Assembly: GCA_036417435.1 (NCBI GenBank)
Contig: CM070902.1
Span: forward strand, 42,306,600 to 42,370,599
Direction: 5' to 3'
Length of the DNA stretch: 64,000 bases
From: Inia geoffrensis
Taxonomy: Eukaryota > Chordata > Mammalia > Artiodactyla > Iniidae
This document shows, in pieces, positions 20,650 through 32,817 of the stretch (position 1 is the first letter of the stretch; every line of letters starts with the position of its first letter). The notes beneath the pieces are model-generated. The model saw nothing but the letters and a program-made list of their open reading frames with translations. It was not told the origin of the DNA and did not search any database. The translations under genes and the position numbers were made by a program.

Positions 20650-22089
20650 TTATATATAGGTAAATGCAAATGCATATACACATACAATTTAGAATTAGTG
20701 CCACTTGTAAGAAGTTAAAAAGATAGATTATTTGTCACAAATGTTTTAAAAGAGCCAAGGTTTTATGATATTTAGTATTATATAACCAGAGTGAACTCCT
20801 AATTTGTTGAAACTACATATAGTTTTATCAACTTTCTCCGTCATATCTGGGTTGTTCATGGGTTGGAAAGCCCTGAGGGTCATTTCTGTGTGTTTGCTGA
20901 CAGAGAGCCAACAAAATGAATGAACCTGTCCCTCAGTTTTACAGAGGCCTCCATCCTTCGCCAGCGGTAAATAGGGAGACTAGGGCTAGTTGAGAAATCC
21001 TGTGTCAGCAAAGGATTACATAAAGCCAGTGAGACACATTATATTCTGCTTTTCATTTTTAGCTACCTCTCTCCCTTTTCCTAGAACAGATTTTCTGGTT
21101 TTGAAAGATGTTAATGGAGGGTTATTAGTACAGGAAGAAAATTGCCCTGGAGAATCATAATGACTTCACTGTGGTAGTGACATCAAACCAGACCGTTTAA
21201 GAAAAATGGGGTTTTAGTTCCTGTAGAGAGAGTCAGATTTGAGAGATAAATAGCAAGTGAAAGTCCCGTGACATGTAAGACAGAAAAGGAGGACAAGGTT
21301 TGGGACTCCTTAGGTTGCGGAACTCATGCATGGGGCCACCCCAAAGGTCTCCTGACATCTGAGATTTGAAGATGGAATTAGATCGTTAAGGCTGGATTCA
21401 GCTCTTTCCTGAGGCTACTCTTCTGCCACCTTTTGGAGGTAAAAGACTCCATAGAAAAATCAAAATCAAAACCAAACCAAACAAAAACTCCAAAACCACT
21501 CCTCCGTAAATCTAATATTATTATCCACATGCTTATAACCATGTTTTTCAAGAAGTCTTTAAGAACTGATATAACTATCTGGGTTTTATACTTAACATAA
21601 CAAAAGAAAAGAACGTTGGAGAAGGGTTGTTTGATGTCCAAAATGTGATATTTGCACACCATTAGGAAAATCTCTTTTAGGATTCTTAAGACTTTCTGAA
21701 TTTTACCTATCAAACATCCAGTAAGCCAGTGTGTACAGCTTTCAGGGCATAATAAAAGAGAGTGAACATTGGTGCACATTATAGAAATTTTTACCTCAAT
21801 ATAAATTCTAAGATGAAAAGGTGATGAGACAATGATAAAGACTTCAGATCAGCAGTCCAGGTCCTACAATAAAAGAGAGAGCCATACTGAGAGAGCAAGA
21901 GAAAAAGAGAGAAAGAAAAAAGGAGTGAGACAGACATGGGTTTGTACCTAAGACAATATGTCTTCTCTATGTTTGGTTGTGGGTGGTGGAGTGGTTATTG
22001 GCATCGTGAGCTTTGGCATTATGAGTTTTTAGAACAAACCAAAAAACGCTTTGGAATTGTGAGCTTTTCCACAAACCACCGTACTTGGA
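20650..22089. other. Unassigned noncoding stretch
   Basis: About 1.4 kb of unique-looking sequence. The frame on the complement at 21378-21779 (133 codons) has no recognisable domain and no homologous counterpart in the window; I treat it as chance. A purine-rich patch lies at 21880-21935. Confidence 0.45.
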
Positions 22090-22246
22090 ATCCCTGGTTA
22101 GTGATGCATTAGCTGTGTGATCTTGGTCAAGTTACAAAACATCTCTGAGGTACCACTTTTTAAATCTGTCAATCTCAGAAAATCTATGTGAGGATTAAAA
22201 AAATGTTTAATTCAGACTTTGGCACATAGTAATAAATAGTTACATC
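22090..22246 (+). mobile_element. MIR SINE, central to 3' part
   Basis: 'ttagctgtgtgatcttggtc' at about 22109, 'gtcaatctcagaaaatc', 'gtgaggattaaaaaaatg' and 'ggcacatagtaataaatag' follow MIR order to its 3' end. L1-C inserted about 20 bp downstream. Confidence 0.78.
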
Positions 22247-22267
22247 TTGCATAGACACTTTTCTTTA

Positions 22268-24435
22268 GCATCTTTATTGGAGTATAATTGCTTTACAATG
22301 CTGTGTTAGTTTCTGCTGTGTAACAAAGTGAATCAGCTATATGTATACATATATCTCCAAATCCCCTCCCTCTTGCATCTCCCTCCCACCCTCCATATCC
22401 CACCCCTCTAGGTGGTCACAAAGCACCGAGCTGATCTCCCTGTGCTATGCAGCTGCTTCCCACTAGCTATCAGTTTTACATTTGGTAGTGTATATATGTC
22501 CATGCCACTCTCTCACTTTGTCCCAGCTTACCCTTTCCCCTTCCTGTGTCCTCAAGTCCATTCTCTATTAGGTCTGCATCTTTATTCCCGTCCTGCCCCT
22601 AGGTTCTTCAGAACCATTTGCTTTTTTTTTTTTGAATTCCATATATATGTGTTAGCATATGGTATTTGTTTTTCTTCCTGACTTACTTCACTCTGTATGA
22701 CAGTCTCTAGGTCCATCCACCTCACTACAAATAACTCAATTTTGTTTCTTTTTATGGCTGAGTAATATTCCATTGTATATATGTAACACATCTTCTTTAT
22801 CCATTCATCGGTCAATGGACACTTAGGTTTCTTCCATGTCCTGGCTATTGTAAATAGAGCTGCAGTAAACATTGTGGTACATGACTCTTTTTCAACTATG
22901 CTTTTCTCAGGTGTATGCCCAGAAGTGGGACTGCTGGGTCATATGGTAGCTCTAGTTTTAGATTTTTAAGGAACCTCCACACTGTTCTCCATAGTGACAG
23001 TATCAATTTACATTCCCACCAACAGTGCAAGAGGGTTTTCTTTTCTCCACACCCTTTCCAGCATTTATTTATTGTTTGTAAATTTCTTGTTGATGGCCAT
23101 TCTGACTGGTGTGAGATGATATCTCATTGTAGATTTGATTTTCATTTCTCTAATGATTAATGATGTTGAGGATTCTTTCATGGGTTTGTTGGCAATCTGT
23201 ATATCTTCTTTAGAGAAATGTCTATTTAGGTCTTCTGCCCATTTTTGGATTGGGTTGTTTGCTTTTTAATATTGAGCTGCATGAGCTGCTTGTAAATTTT
23301 GTAGATTAATCCTTTGTCAGATGCTTCATTTGAAAATATTTTCTCCCATTCTGACAGTTGTCTTTTCATTTTGTTTATGGTTTCCTTTGCTGTGCAAAAG
23401 ATTTTAAGTTTCATTAGGTCCCATTTGTTTATTTTTGGTTTTATTTTCCCATTTCTCTAGCAGGTGAATCAAAAAGGATCTTGCTGTGATTTATGTCATA
23501 GTGTGTTCTGCCTTTGTTTTCCTCTAAGAGTTTGATAGTGTCTGGCCTTACATTCAGGTCTTTAATTCATTCTGAGTTTATTTTTGCATATGGCGTTAGG
23601 GAGTGTTCTAATTTCATTCTTTTACATGTAGCTGTCCAATTTTCCCAGCACCACTTATTGAAGAGACTGTCTTTTCTCCGTTGTATATTCTTGCCTCCTT
23701 TATCAAAGGTAAGGTGGCCATATGTGTTTGGGTTTATCTCTGTCTATCCTGTTCCACTGATCTATATTTCTGTTTTTGTGCCAGTATCATGCTGCCTTGA
23801 TTATTGTAGCTTTGCAGTATAATCTGAAGTCAGGGAGCCTGATTCCTCTGGCTCCATTTCTTTCTTAATATTGCTGTGGCTATTTGGGGTCTTTTGTGTT
23901 TCCATACAAATTGGGCAATTTTTTGTTCCAGTTCTGTGAAAAATGCCATTTGTAGTTTGATAGGGATTGCATTGAACCTGTAGTTTGCTTTGGGTAGTAT
24001 ATTCATTTTCACAATGTTGATTCTTCCAATCCAAGTACATGATATATCTCTCCATCTGTTGGTATCATCTTTAATTTCTTTCATCAGTGTCTTATAGTTT
24101 TTTGCTTACAGATCTTTTGTCTCTTTAGGTAAGTTTATCCCTAGGTATTTTATTCTTTTTTTGCAGTGGTAAAAGGGAGTGTTTCCTTAATTTCTCTTTC
24201 AGATTTTTCATCATTAGTGTATAGGAATGCATGATATTTCTGTTCATTTATTTTTTTATCCTGCTACTTTACCAGATTCATTGACTCAACAAGTAGTTTT
24301 CTGGTAGCATCTTTAAGATTCTCTATGTATAATATCATGTCAGCTGCAAACAGTTTTCTTATTTGGATTCCTTTTATTTCTTTTTCTTCTCTGCTGTGAC
24401 TAAAACTTCCAAAACTATGTTGAATAATATTGGAG
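22268..24435 (-). mobile_element. L1-C: 5'-truncated L1 on the minus strand
   Basis: The 3' UTR (22268-22631, AATAAA complement near 22272) and the C-terminal part of ORF2 are present; the element is cut within the reverse transcriptase region. An imperfect target duplication may exist (cacttttcttta at 22256-22267, cacttattttttaa at 24437-24450). It shares its 3' end with L1-A, L1-B and L1-D. Confidence 0.95.
22632..24435 (-). pseudogene. L1-C ORF2 C-terminal remnant
   Basis: Only the last part of ORF2 is left, from just before the reverse transcriptase active site to the C-terminus. Frame pieces are 24084-23830 ([20 protein letters not shown]), 23414-23226 and 22872-22582 (IYTMEYYSAIKRNKIELFV). 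The catalytic aspartate pair is broken: the site at 24350-24339 encodes FAAD instead of FADD. Frame changes separate the pieces. It is a dead copy with no function. Confidence 0.92.
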
Positions 24436-24914
24436 GCACTTATTTTTTAATTTCATGAATATTATTAAATCCTTTGATATCCTTCAACCTCTCTTTCTGA
24501 CACAAATGAAAATACTTGAGGTCATAATTCAACCTTATGTCCATTTGGCTCCAAAGTTTAAGTTTTTACCACCTACAGATGCTGAGTTTGAGCTCCAGAA
24601 CCAATTTTCACCATTTGACTTTTACAAGTATCACAGTCATGTTGAGTCACGTTTCTTAAATGTAAATAGAGTTAGTAGGGGGAAAATGTCTATCTTCTTT
24701 GTGGAATGACTGATAAATCTGTCAAATTTTATCTTCTAATATTCCTCCATTTTGCTAAGCCTCCATGTTGACCATTTCCTTTATGCTAATGGATTTCATT
24801 TTAAAACAACCACAGCAACAAATATAATAATAAAATATTTAAAGCATACAGAAAAGGAAAAGAAAATACAACAAACCCCTATATTCTCAGCATCCAGATT
24901 TATCATATTAATTG
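24436..24914. other. Unassigned noncoding stretch
   Basis: AT-rich unique-looking sequence after L1-C. The frame at 24455-24709 (84 codons) has no recognisable domain. Confidence 0.4.
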
Positions 24915-25010
24915 ACTCAACAAGTATCAATTGTGAACAAGTTGGCAACTGGGGATATGGATGGAAACCAAAGAGACAAATATTCCTGCTCTTGTGAGGT
25001 TTGTGTTTCA
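24915..25010 (-). mobile_element. Possible L2 fragment
   Basis: 'caacaagtatcaattgtgaa', 'caactggggatatggatgg' and 'agacaaatattcctgctctt' fit the order of the L2 3' end read on its complement, but the match is weak. Confidence 0.45.
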
Positions 25011-26394
25011 CTGACAAATATTAATGTGGTCATATTTACTTCAGGTATTTTTTAAAGAAGTGATCTTTTACAGATCGTATAACTGGAGTCACCTGTTCAT
25101 TGTATGTTTTGCCCTCTGAGTCTTTTAAGTGAGATGTGCATCCCCTTCTGATTGATTTTGAGTGATAGTGTGTGACCAAATTCAATCCCCCTCAATGGAC
25201 TTGGTAGACATCCTTCCTTTGCACTGACCTTTGAAGACATGTAAACAACCAGGAGTGTTTCAAATGAAGCTCTAGGAATTCAGGAAATGCCTCAGAGGTA
25301 TCCCAGGGTGCTCCTCTGGGATTACTCCATGGAAATTCCTAAGGATCAAAGGAGAGAATGCATATGACAGATTTTATCCACTGTAAAATATTTCACAAAT
25401 GCTGTGTATCTTTCTAGCATTGGTCATCTCTTGAGTGCCACCTATGTTATCTGGACCATACCTGTCTGCAGAGTCTTATCACTTTCTCTACTGCCATCTT
25501 GACCAACTCTCGGAGGGCTCATAGGGCTCCCACTGGAGACCATGGTCAGTGGTTCCTCACTCTGCATCTTGCCTCAAACAGAGCATGTCTCAGGACAGGG
25601 CAGAGAATCTGAAGCTGCCCAAAGGTGTCAGAAGATGCAACACATAAGTACTAATGGGAGTTAGGGCTGAATTCTCTGAGAGGCAGAATTTACCAGTTGG
25701 GGGCAGGAAACAGAAGCTAGCTGGCACATTAATTCCTGTTTGATTCCTGGCTCCCATGCATGTGAGAGGCACAGGGCTCCTTCATGCCTGTCTGGAAGTG
25801 TTCCTCATGCTGAGAACTGGCTGTGCTTTTTCTTGGAGTGGGGCAAGCTGGTATTTTTTTCCTGCCTCACTTTCCTTTCCTTACACCCTGGATATATCTC
25901 TCGTATGTGCATGTCATGTATATATACATGAGGTGTATGTACTGTGTGTATGTATCACTATTACTAAGGGAATTAATATATATTGAGAGATGTGTTTAAG
26001 AAAGCTCACCAAAACAAACAGAAAACTTGGCTAAAAAAAGTTAACAATTGCTATGTTTGGATGTTGGGATTTGGGATGATTTTTACTTCTTTTTTCCCAT
26101 TTTATTCATAATTTACTATATTGTTTTGAGTTTTCTACAACACTTAGAACAAAAACAATAAAGCTGTTTTCATTAAAACTTAAAAATTAAGGACTCTCTG
26201 AAGCTTACTGGCCATGAGTCATTCCTATTTCGAGCTGCAGGCAGCTGAGGAATCATCAATAATTACAGCAATAGCTACACTGCCATGGTGTCATTTTCTT
26301 TTCATTTAGAATAAAAATTGAGTGTGTAGATTAATACCTACATTGCACACACTTTTCTTCATAAGATCATGAAGACTTTTCATTCCTTTGCTGT
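25011..26394. other. Unassigned noncoding stretch
   Basis: About 1.4 kb without a repeat I can name. It contains short TGTG/TATA patches at 25905-25950 and a T-rich region at 26080-26150 that may be the end of an old retroposon. Frames at 25740-25986 are short and without domains. Confidence 0.45.
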
Positions 26395-26525
26395 TTGTTT
26401 CATAGCATATATCACTGAATTGTATTATATTCTGATTTAGTTAGTGTCTGTCTCTCAACTGGAAAGTAAGTGTCATGAGAGTAAGGAGATGCTTAGTAAA
26501 TATTTTTGAATGAATGAATGAAATA
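26395..26525 (+). mobile_element. L2 LINE 3' end fragment
   Basis: 'ctggaaagtaagtgtcatga', 'gatgcttagtaaatattttt' and the terminal 'gaatgaatgaatgaaat' match the L2 3' end on the plus strand. Confidence 0.65.
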
Positions 26526-26534
26526 AAGGAAAAA

Positions 26535-26690
26535 AGAAACTTACTATTTAACTAATAAAAGCTAATGTATATTAGGTGATCTGAATATATCATAAATGTA
26601 AGCTTTTCAGTTATCCTATGAGAGAGGTATGATTATCCACACTTTATAGCTGAGGAAATGGAGGATCAGAAAGAATAACTGTCATGGCAG
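26535..26690 (-). mobile_element. MIR fragment
   Basis: 'agctaatgtatattaggtg', 'cctatgagagaggtatgatt' and 'tatagctgaggaaatggagg' fit MIR read on its complement. Confidence 0.65.
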
Positions 26691-28744
26691 GGGCACATTG
26701 TGGCAGTTCTTCTGGGCTATGAGGTCATAATATTTCTCCTGGACCACCCTCCTCTGTACTTGTACAGACCCTTATTTATTCTCTGTCCCTAAGACTCACT
26801 GCTAATTCACCATCCAATCTCCCCAGATCCTTAGAACTAAGCATGACTTTCTCTAGCCAATCTAACATGGACTGAAGTCATAGCCCAAAACCTGCTTGAG
26901 ACTTTAACCTTGTTTCTTGGTGACAGCTGTCCCCATTACAGTCTGTTCACATGGCTCTCATCACCTTCCACACTCCTATCCCATCTTTTCCCTTTTTGGT
27001 CCCTCCAACAGTTGTCTAATTGCTGCAAGAAATTATTGTTCCATGACTATTAGATATCAAGTTTTATAAAAGGAATCAAGACCTGGGTTTAAAGTTTCTA
27101 CTGTACTGGGTTTTGTTCACCTGGATGTCCTCCTAAGCCCTGTTGCTGGGCATCCTGCCTGGTTTTTCATGTGCTTCTTCTCTATTAATATGCCCACTGT
27201 CTTGACCCACTCCTCTGGGGAGCCCTAACTCCTTGCCGATAAAGCAAGACATCCTTCACCACAGTCATTCTAGATTCCAGGCTGATTCTGACTTTCCACA
27301 GAGCTCAGAGCAGTATTTTTTCTTTTTACAGAATCACATCTGAAATGCATAAAGGGTGCCACTCACTGATTCTCAGCAACTGTAGTTGGACATGCTGAAC
27401 CAGAGGAGAGAAAACACATTTAATTCAGATAAAGGCACAGCTCCTTCTTCCGCCCCCATCCAATCAGGCAATTATAGAACTGGGCCAGAATTTTCTCCCA
27501 CAGTTTCTGCATAAAACATAATTCTGCCACCAGCTGCTCACCAATGTTTTGTTGTCACCTCAACAGACAACAAAATGACAAAACAGTTCAGCAGAGGGTT
27601 ATCTGCCAGCAAAACCAATGAGATGCACCCCCCTCCAACCAGCCTGTCATTAGGAAGCCGTTTTCTGTTTCTAAAATAAACCCTCTGAAATCATTGCCTT
27701 CCCACATCTGTGTTTCTGCCTAGGAATGAGAGATGGTCTCCTGACTCACAGGTCCTGGGGTGGAAGGGGACCCAGGAAGGGTTATGTATCCACAGTGAAG
27801 GCCACAGGGGGAAGTTACCCAGACTTAGAGAGTAAAGGTTTTTATGCTTTTCATACTCACAGTATTGAGTACTTTTGCATTAGGTATTAAGGAGTGTTTA
27901 GAAATATGATCACTTGGCCTGGGAACCTATCTTTTGTCACATCACTTCTATGCTTTTTCTTCAATGTCATTCTTTTTCCTTCTGACGTGATCACACTCTC
28001 CATCCACATCAGCCCATCTTCAATCTCATCCCTCGCCTCCAATCCTCATTAAGAACCTACGAAGTTTAAGGTGCTTTACATGAGAGAAAGGAGGTCTAGG
28101 AAGGAAGCGATATTTCAAAACAAAACTAGAAGTAGCGACTTCTGCCCTGCAGGGAGGTGGCAAAATAACGGGAAGCCAAATCTTACCAACTCATCCTTTG
28201 GCAGAGACAGGAGGAACAGAAGAAAGGGAGGGAAAATTGGAATTCTTGCCAGATAGACTGAGCCTCAGAAAGGTAAGCCCAGGGCAAGGTGACCTATCAC
28301 ATCCTAAGCACAATAAGGAGAGGAAGAATTAACCTTCATGGAGGCCACAGGAAGTGGAGGAGGGAGACATTGAAAATAGGAGGCCAAGTGTGTTTAAGAG
28401 ACAGCAAACAGACCACCAAGGTTCTGAGCAATCCCTCCTATGCTTCTCAGAAAGCTCAATAAAGTCATCCATGTACCCACAAACCTTGTTAAGTTAAGAT
28501 TTATCAGGGGTTAAGTATAAGAAAAAGGACTGGGCTTTACAGGGTGGAATGTGTTAGCATGAAAGGGACAATGAGATCATGGGTGAGCAGAACTCATCTA
28601 ATGGAAGAATAAACGTGACCAGGGAAGCTTTTCCTTACTCACCCTCACTGCGTCCCATGAAAGTCCCAGAGTGGTTGAATCTTGCACAGATGGGTGTCTC
28701 ATAGTGCATGACATGGATTTCAACTGAATAGTTAAGGATTGGAC
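26691..28744. other. Unassigned noncoding stretch
   Basis: Two kilobases of unique-looking DNA, with somewhat higher GC than the average of the window. No frame longer than 61 codons and no recognised repeat. If the window holds conserved noncoding elements, this is one plausible place. Confidence 0.45.
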
Positions 28745-28875
28745 ACTTCACCTGATGTCTTTGCACATTCATGAATATGATTAGTCTTATTCCCACTTGA
28801 AGGGTGAGAAAGCTGAGACTTAAGAGAAGTTATGTAATTTGCTCAAGGTCACATAATTCAAAGCAAGGCTCTAAG
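28745..28875 (-). mobile_element. MIR fragment
   Basis: 'gtgagaaagctgagactta', 'gttatgtaatttgctcaagg' and 'tcacataattcaaagcaagg' fit the MIR core read on its complement. Confidence 0.6.
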
Positions 28876-29651
28876 GAAGCCAGGTATTTCTTCTTCTACA
28901 ATGCTGATTTATTAAGAATATCTAAATATCATGTTTTTTAATTTATATGATCATTATTAAACCATTTGACTAGCTTCATTTTATGGATGAGAAAAAAGGG
29001 TAATTGTGGTTAAGCATTCTGATAAATACTGTAACTTTTACTATGAGTTTAATCCATTTCCTTTTCACTACAAAATTCTGCACACTCTGAGATGAGGGAT
29101 ACCTATTATTCTGTCTGGTTGTCTGGGGTTCAGTTTGAAGGAAATTTTAAGGGAGATCGTAAGGTTTAAAAATAAAGGAGACAAGTGAAAGGAACTCTAC
29201 TCTGAGAGACAGAGAAGGAAAATAGGAATCCAAAAGGGTGTCACTGATCATCTCCGAAGAAAGTCAGGGCCATCAGAGTGAAAACACCACAGAGAGGAAA
29301 TTGTAAATTTTTGAACATTTTTGTAAATCATTCTTTTATGATTATAAAGTTTATATGCCTACCTGCATAATTAGAAATATTTGTATGAAAGTGAAAATGG
29401 TCCACATTATTGTTTTACCACATGCAAGATAGTGAGAAGACACACAAATGAAAGCTGTCAGGAAGTGTATAAATCCAGAGAAGTTCAGTGCCATACAAAT
29501 TCACAGACTTTAGTTGTGGAGGGAGGGAAAATGGACTTTCCACATGTCATGAAATGGTGTTTCTGAGGCCAGTCATTCTTTTAAGATCCCATAGGTTGGG
29601 TCACTCCAGCAGAGACTAGGTGAGTTTCAAATGTACAATTTATGTGACAGT
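28876..29651. other. Unassigned noncoding stretch
   Basis: Unique-looking sequence with no recognised repeat. It leads into a 21-base A run at 29652-29672, so its right end could be the 3' part of an old retroposed transcript, but no source gene is recognised. Confidence 0.4.
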
Positions 29652-29672
29652 AAAAAAAAAAAAAAAAAAAAA
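29652..29672. repeat. Poly(A) run
   Basis: An uninterrupted run of about 21 A residues. It may be a retroposon tail, but no recognisable SINE or LINE body precedes it. Confidence 0.95.
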
Positions 29673-29725
29673 GGTTAAAAGAATGAAAAATTATATTATC
29701 AAAATAAATTATGACATATTTATAA

Positions 29726-29766
29726 GATGGAGTGCCTTTGAATATATAGGAAGAGCATTATTGTGG
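29726..29766 (+). repeat. Direct repeat, left copy (41 bp)
   Basis: Begins gatggagtgcctttgaatat and ends gcattattgtgg. The right copy at 30262-30302 differs at one position (a to g at the sixth base). The two copies enclose 495 bp of otherwise non-repeated sequence. Confidence 0.97.
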
Positions 29767-29984
29767 TCTTCCTCCAAGTTTCTTTAGTTCATAGCCAAGC
29801 AGGAGCTATGGCCAGCAGTGTCAGTAGATCATGCTCAGTCCTGGTTGACTGTCCCATGTGGACTCCTTACCCCACTGCACCAGAACATCTGTCAACTCAG
29901 CAGAAGCCTTATGCCTGGTGTGGTGAGCAAGCTCCCACGATCATCCTTGACCATGTGGGCCAGGTGTGGAGGGCCCTGAATTAA
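29763..29984 (+). other. Unrecognised 73-codon open frame
   Basis: The frame opens at the end of the left 41-bp repeat and stops at 29984. The product would contain MASSVSRSCSVLVDCPMWT and QQKPYAWCGEQAPTIILD. I do not recognise a family, signal peptide or membrane segment. The local GC content is above that of the flanks, and the frame ends inside the segment bounded by the direct repeats. It could be a piece of a processed pseudogene or untranslated region, or a chance frame. I make no functional claim. Confidence 0.2.
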
Positions 29985-30261
29985 GCAAACTTGTGGATAC
30001 AGAGCTAGAACAGTTTATGCAGTATACATAGATACACAAATTATTGATCAAGTTATTTAAAATAATTCCTTTTGGCAGTGGGCTTTGAAAAGATTTTATT
30101 TTAATTTTCTTTTCTTTTAGTTACTCTATGCTACATAGTCTTTCTATAATAATGATTTACTTCTGAATTTTGGGAAGTATAAAGGTATGTTATTTTCAGT
30201 GTAGTTTTGGGGGCAGTGATGTACTGGGTGACCATTGGATTCTGGTGGAAAATGGCCACCT

Positions 30262-30302
30262 GATGGGGTGCCTTTGAATATATAGGAAGAGCATTATTGT
30301 GG
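30262..30302 (+). repeat. Direct repeat, right copy (41 bp)
   Basis: Starts gatggggtgcctttgaatat and matches 29726-29766 at 40 of 41 positions. Flanking sequences outside the copies do not match each other, so this is not the trace of a larger tandem duplication. Confidence 0.97.
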
Positions 30303-30925
30303 AGAAATGGAGTAATGTCAGTATAGGTGTCCCTATTGCCTGCTTGTCACAATTGACATTTGTCACACAGGGTCGAATATTCACACTTCATGAGCACTGT
30401 TATTCCAACACAGACAGATCTGCTGCCAAAAAATCACAGTTGCATTTCCATTTCTGCAAAGAGAAAAGAAATTTTATGCTGAAATGTTCAGGCTAAGCAT
30501 AACAAAGGAAGCCCAGCAAATGTATTATGAACAATTCTTCATGATACAATACAACACAACATGAATCTCCTGGAATATACAGACTTCGGCATTACTTGTG
30601 AGTTATATGGTCACTTGTACTCACAGAGATAAATAGTTTCATTCTAATATCTATATTGTCACACTCTCTCCTTCATATATCTGGCCAATGTAGCTATAAA
30701 TTTGACAGTCAATACATTTCTAAAGATTATATGGGCTTCCAAGATTTGTTTTAAACACACTTTTACTGTTCTTTTACCCTCCTCAGTAGGGTCAAAGATG
30801 GTGTCATGCACAGTGAAAGACCCAAATAAAGCAAATAACCAAAAACTCATTAACACTCAACCATCCATCCAACTATCTATTTATTCACTGAAAAAAATAC
30901 TTCTGAATATGAATAGTACCTCTTC
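30303..30925. other. Unassigned noncoding stretch
   Basis: Unique-looking sequence between the direct repeat and the next SINE. Overlapping frames on both strands (30299-30496, 30659-30935) are short and carry no known domain. Confidence 0.45.
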
Positions 30926-31063
30926 TTTTAATTAATTAATTAATTTATTGGTCACACCACATAGGATGTGGTATCTCAGTTCCCCCACCAGGGATCAAAC
31001 TTCTCCCCCACTGCAGTTGAAGCACGGGGCCTTAATCAGTGGGCTACCAGAGAAGTCCCCCAC
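30926..31063 (-). mobile_element. CHR SINE, short diverged copy
   Basis: The plus strand starts with a ttaattaatt tail, then 'ggtcacaccacataggatg', 'agttcccccaccagggatc' and 'gtgggctaccagagaagtcc', the complement of the CHR head. A target duplication tacctcttc sits at 30917-30925 and 31064-31072. The ttaatt tail resembles that of the SINE fragment at 6194-6355. Confidence 0.86.
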
Positions 31064-31072
31064 TACCTCTTC

Positions 31073-32408
31073 ATTTTACTTGTAATATGACCTAAGGACC
31101 ATCTAAAACTGTGGCTTATATATTCATACAACTTGGGAGTGATAACTCCTATGTCACATAATGTTGGAATGATTAGATGAAGTTGTATTTACTAAGTGCT
31201 TCTGGTCATTCTTTTTTCCTATCTAGTTGGGGGAGAGATTATAAAAACTATAATTTAGTTGCCCAAATACTGAAATTTCTGCAGGGTTTCAACAGAGTGT
31301 TTGAATTACAGGTAGGACACCTGAAGGGAATTTTAATTTTCTAGGCAAGTCCAGAGTAGAATGCCCCAAAGCTTCTGGCAAATCTGAGGTTTAAGGTTCC
31401 TGTAGCTCACTTGGCTATATTGAGAATACTCTTTTCACGTGTACTGCCCTGAATTTATGACATCACACAATTTTTCCAACTCTCTGCAGCCTTTCCCACC
31501 TCACAGAGGTGAGTCAATTTTCCTCCAAAGACAGATGCATCCAATACTTCACCATCTTCTACAGTGTATTTGAAAGTAACCTTACAAAGTACATGGGAAT
31601 TTCTTCATACTATACACATCCCAAAATGTATCAGATTATGGAAAATTTTTTTTAAAAAATATTTATATTGTCAAAGTGCTCTTAGGAGAAGTCCTGTCTC
31701 CTGTTACCCAAAAATAATTTGTTTTAGGTACCTCATGATCCCCCTTTTCATACCTTCTGGGTTCTGCTGTTCATGCTATTGATTGGATGACTCCCAGGCA
31801 AACTACCAAAGTAAATCACCACCAAGTCTACTCATGAATATTATAGCCCAAGAAGACCTATTTTGAAGCTTGGTGACCAGTATTAGATTTCCATAGAAAC
31901 CACCAGGAAACTCATGAGTATGATTTTGCTAGGCTTTGAACTTTCCAAAAGTTCAGTGATTCCTAGCCTTGGCTGAAAATCCTGGAGACTGCATTCTACA
32001 TGCCTAGATCCTCCTGTGGTGTCAAGGGCATGTAGGCCTTCTCCCTGTCTGAGCTGATGGGTGCAGACACTACTCTGTTGTACTGAGGGACTCTGAATTC
32101 ACAACAATAAGAGAGACACCCCCTGCTGGTGCTCTTCCACACCTGCTACCACCTTTTTGTTAACAAAAGTCACCAAATCAGTTAAAGTTATAAATGGTTT
32201 TACATTTGCACGAAGGAATGATTTCCTTTGGTGTTATTCTTTTCTGCTGTATGTGTTCTTTTATTCTTTCCAGCATTTAATACACTGACAGAGAAAATCA
32301 ATTAGAAAATATATTCACCATCCACTTCTACATTTTCCTCTAAAATAACTTTTTTTCCTATTCATAATTTGTGATTGATGTTTACTATTAGTTTCTGTCT
32401 TGATAGTG
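31073..32408. other. Unassigned noncoding stretch
   Basis: About 1.3 kb of unique-looking sequence upstream of the LTR cluster. The 72-codon frame at 31564-31782 has no recognisable domain. Confidence 0.45.
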
Positions 32409-32817
32409 TGTGTGATGGTTAGTTTTATGGGTCAACTTGGCTGAGTCATGGTGCTCAGATGTGTGGTCAAACAATATGGATTTTCTGTGAGGATGTTTTT
32501 GAGTGAGATTAACATATAAATCCGTGCACTTTGAGCAAAGCAGATTGCTCTCCATAATTTGAGTGGGCCTCATCTAATTAGTTGAAGGGAGCAGAACAAA
32601 AAGACTTACCTCCCCAGAACAAGAGAGAATTCTGCCCTCAGATACCTTCAGACTTAAACTGCAACAGTAGCTCTTTTTGAGTCTCTACAGTGTTGGTCCA
32701 CCCTACATATTTTGGAATTGTCAGCCACTATAATCATGTGAGTCAAGTCTCAAGAAAAATCTCTTTTATATATATACACAGTCTATTGTATCAGTTTCTC
32801 TACAGAACCCTAATACA
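32409..32817 (+). mobile_element. Solitary ERVL-type LTR (MLT2-like)
   Basis: Starts tgtgatggttagttttatgg and ends 'ctacagaaccctaataca', giving TG...CA ends. Internal blocks 'gggtcaacttggctgagtca', 'gtgggcctcatctaattagt' and 'aatcatgtgagtcaagtctc' match the MLT2 class as I remember it. No internal retroviral genes are next to it, so it is a solo LTR. No clear 5-bp target duplication was found. Confidence 0.78.

Noticed and set aside
21378..21779. 133-codon open frame on the minus strand
   Set aside because: No recognisable domain and composition like the AT-rich flanks; length is within chance for 64 kb on six frames.
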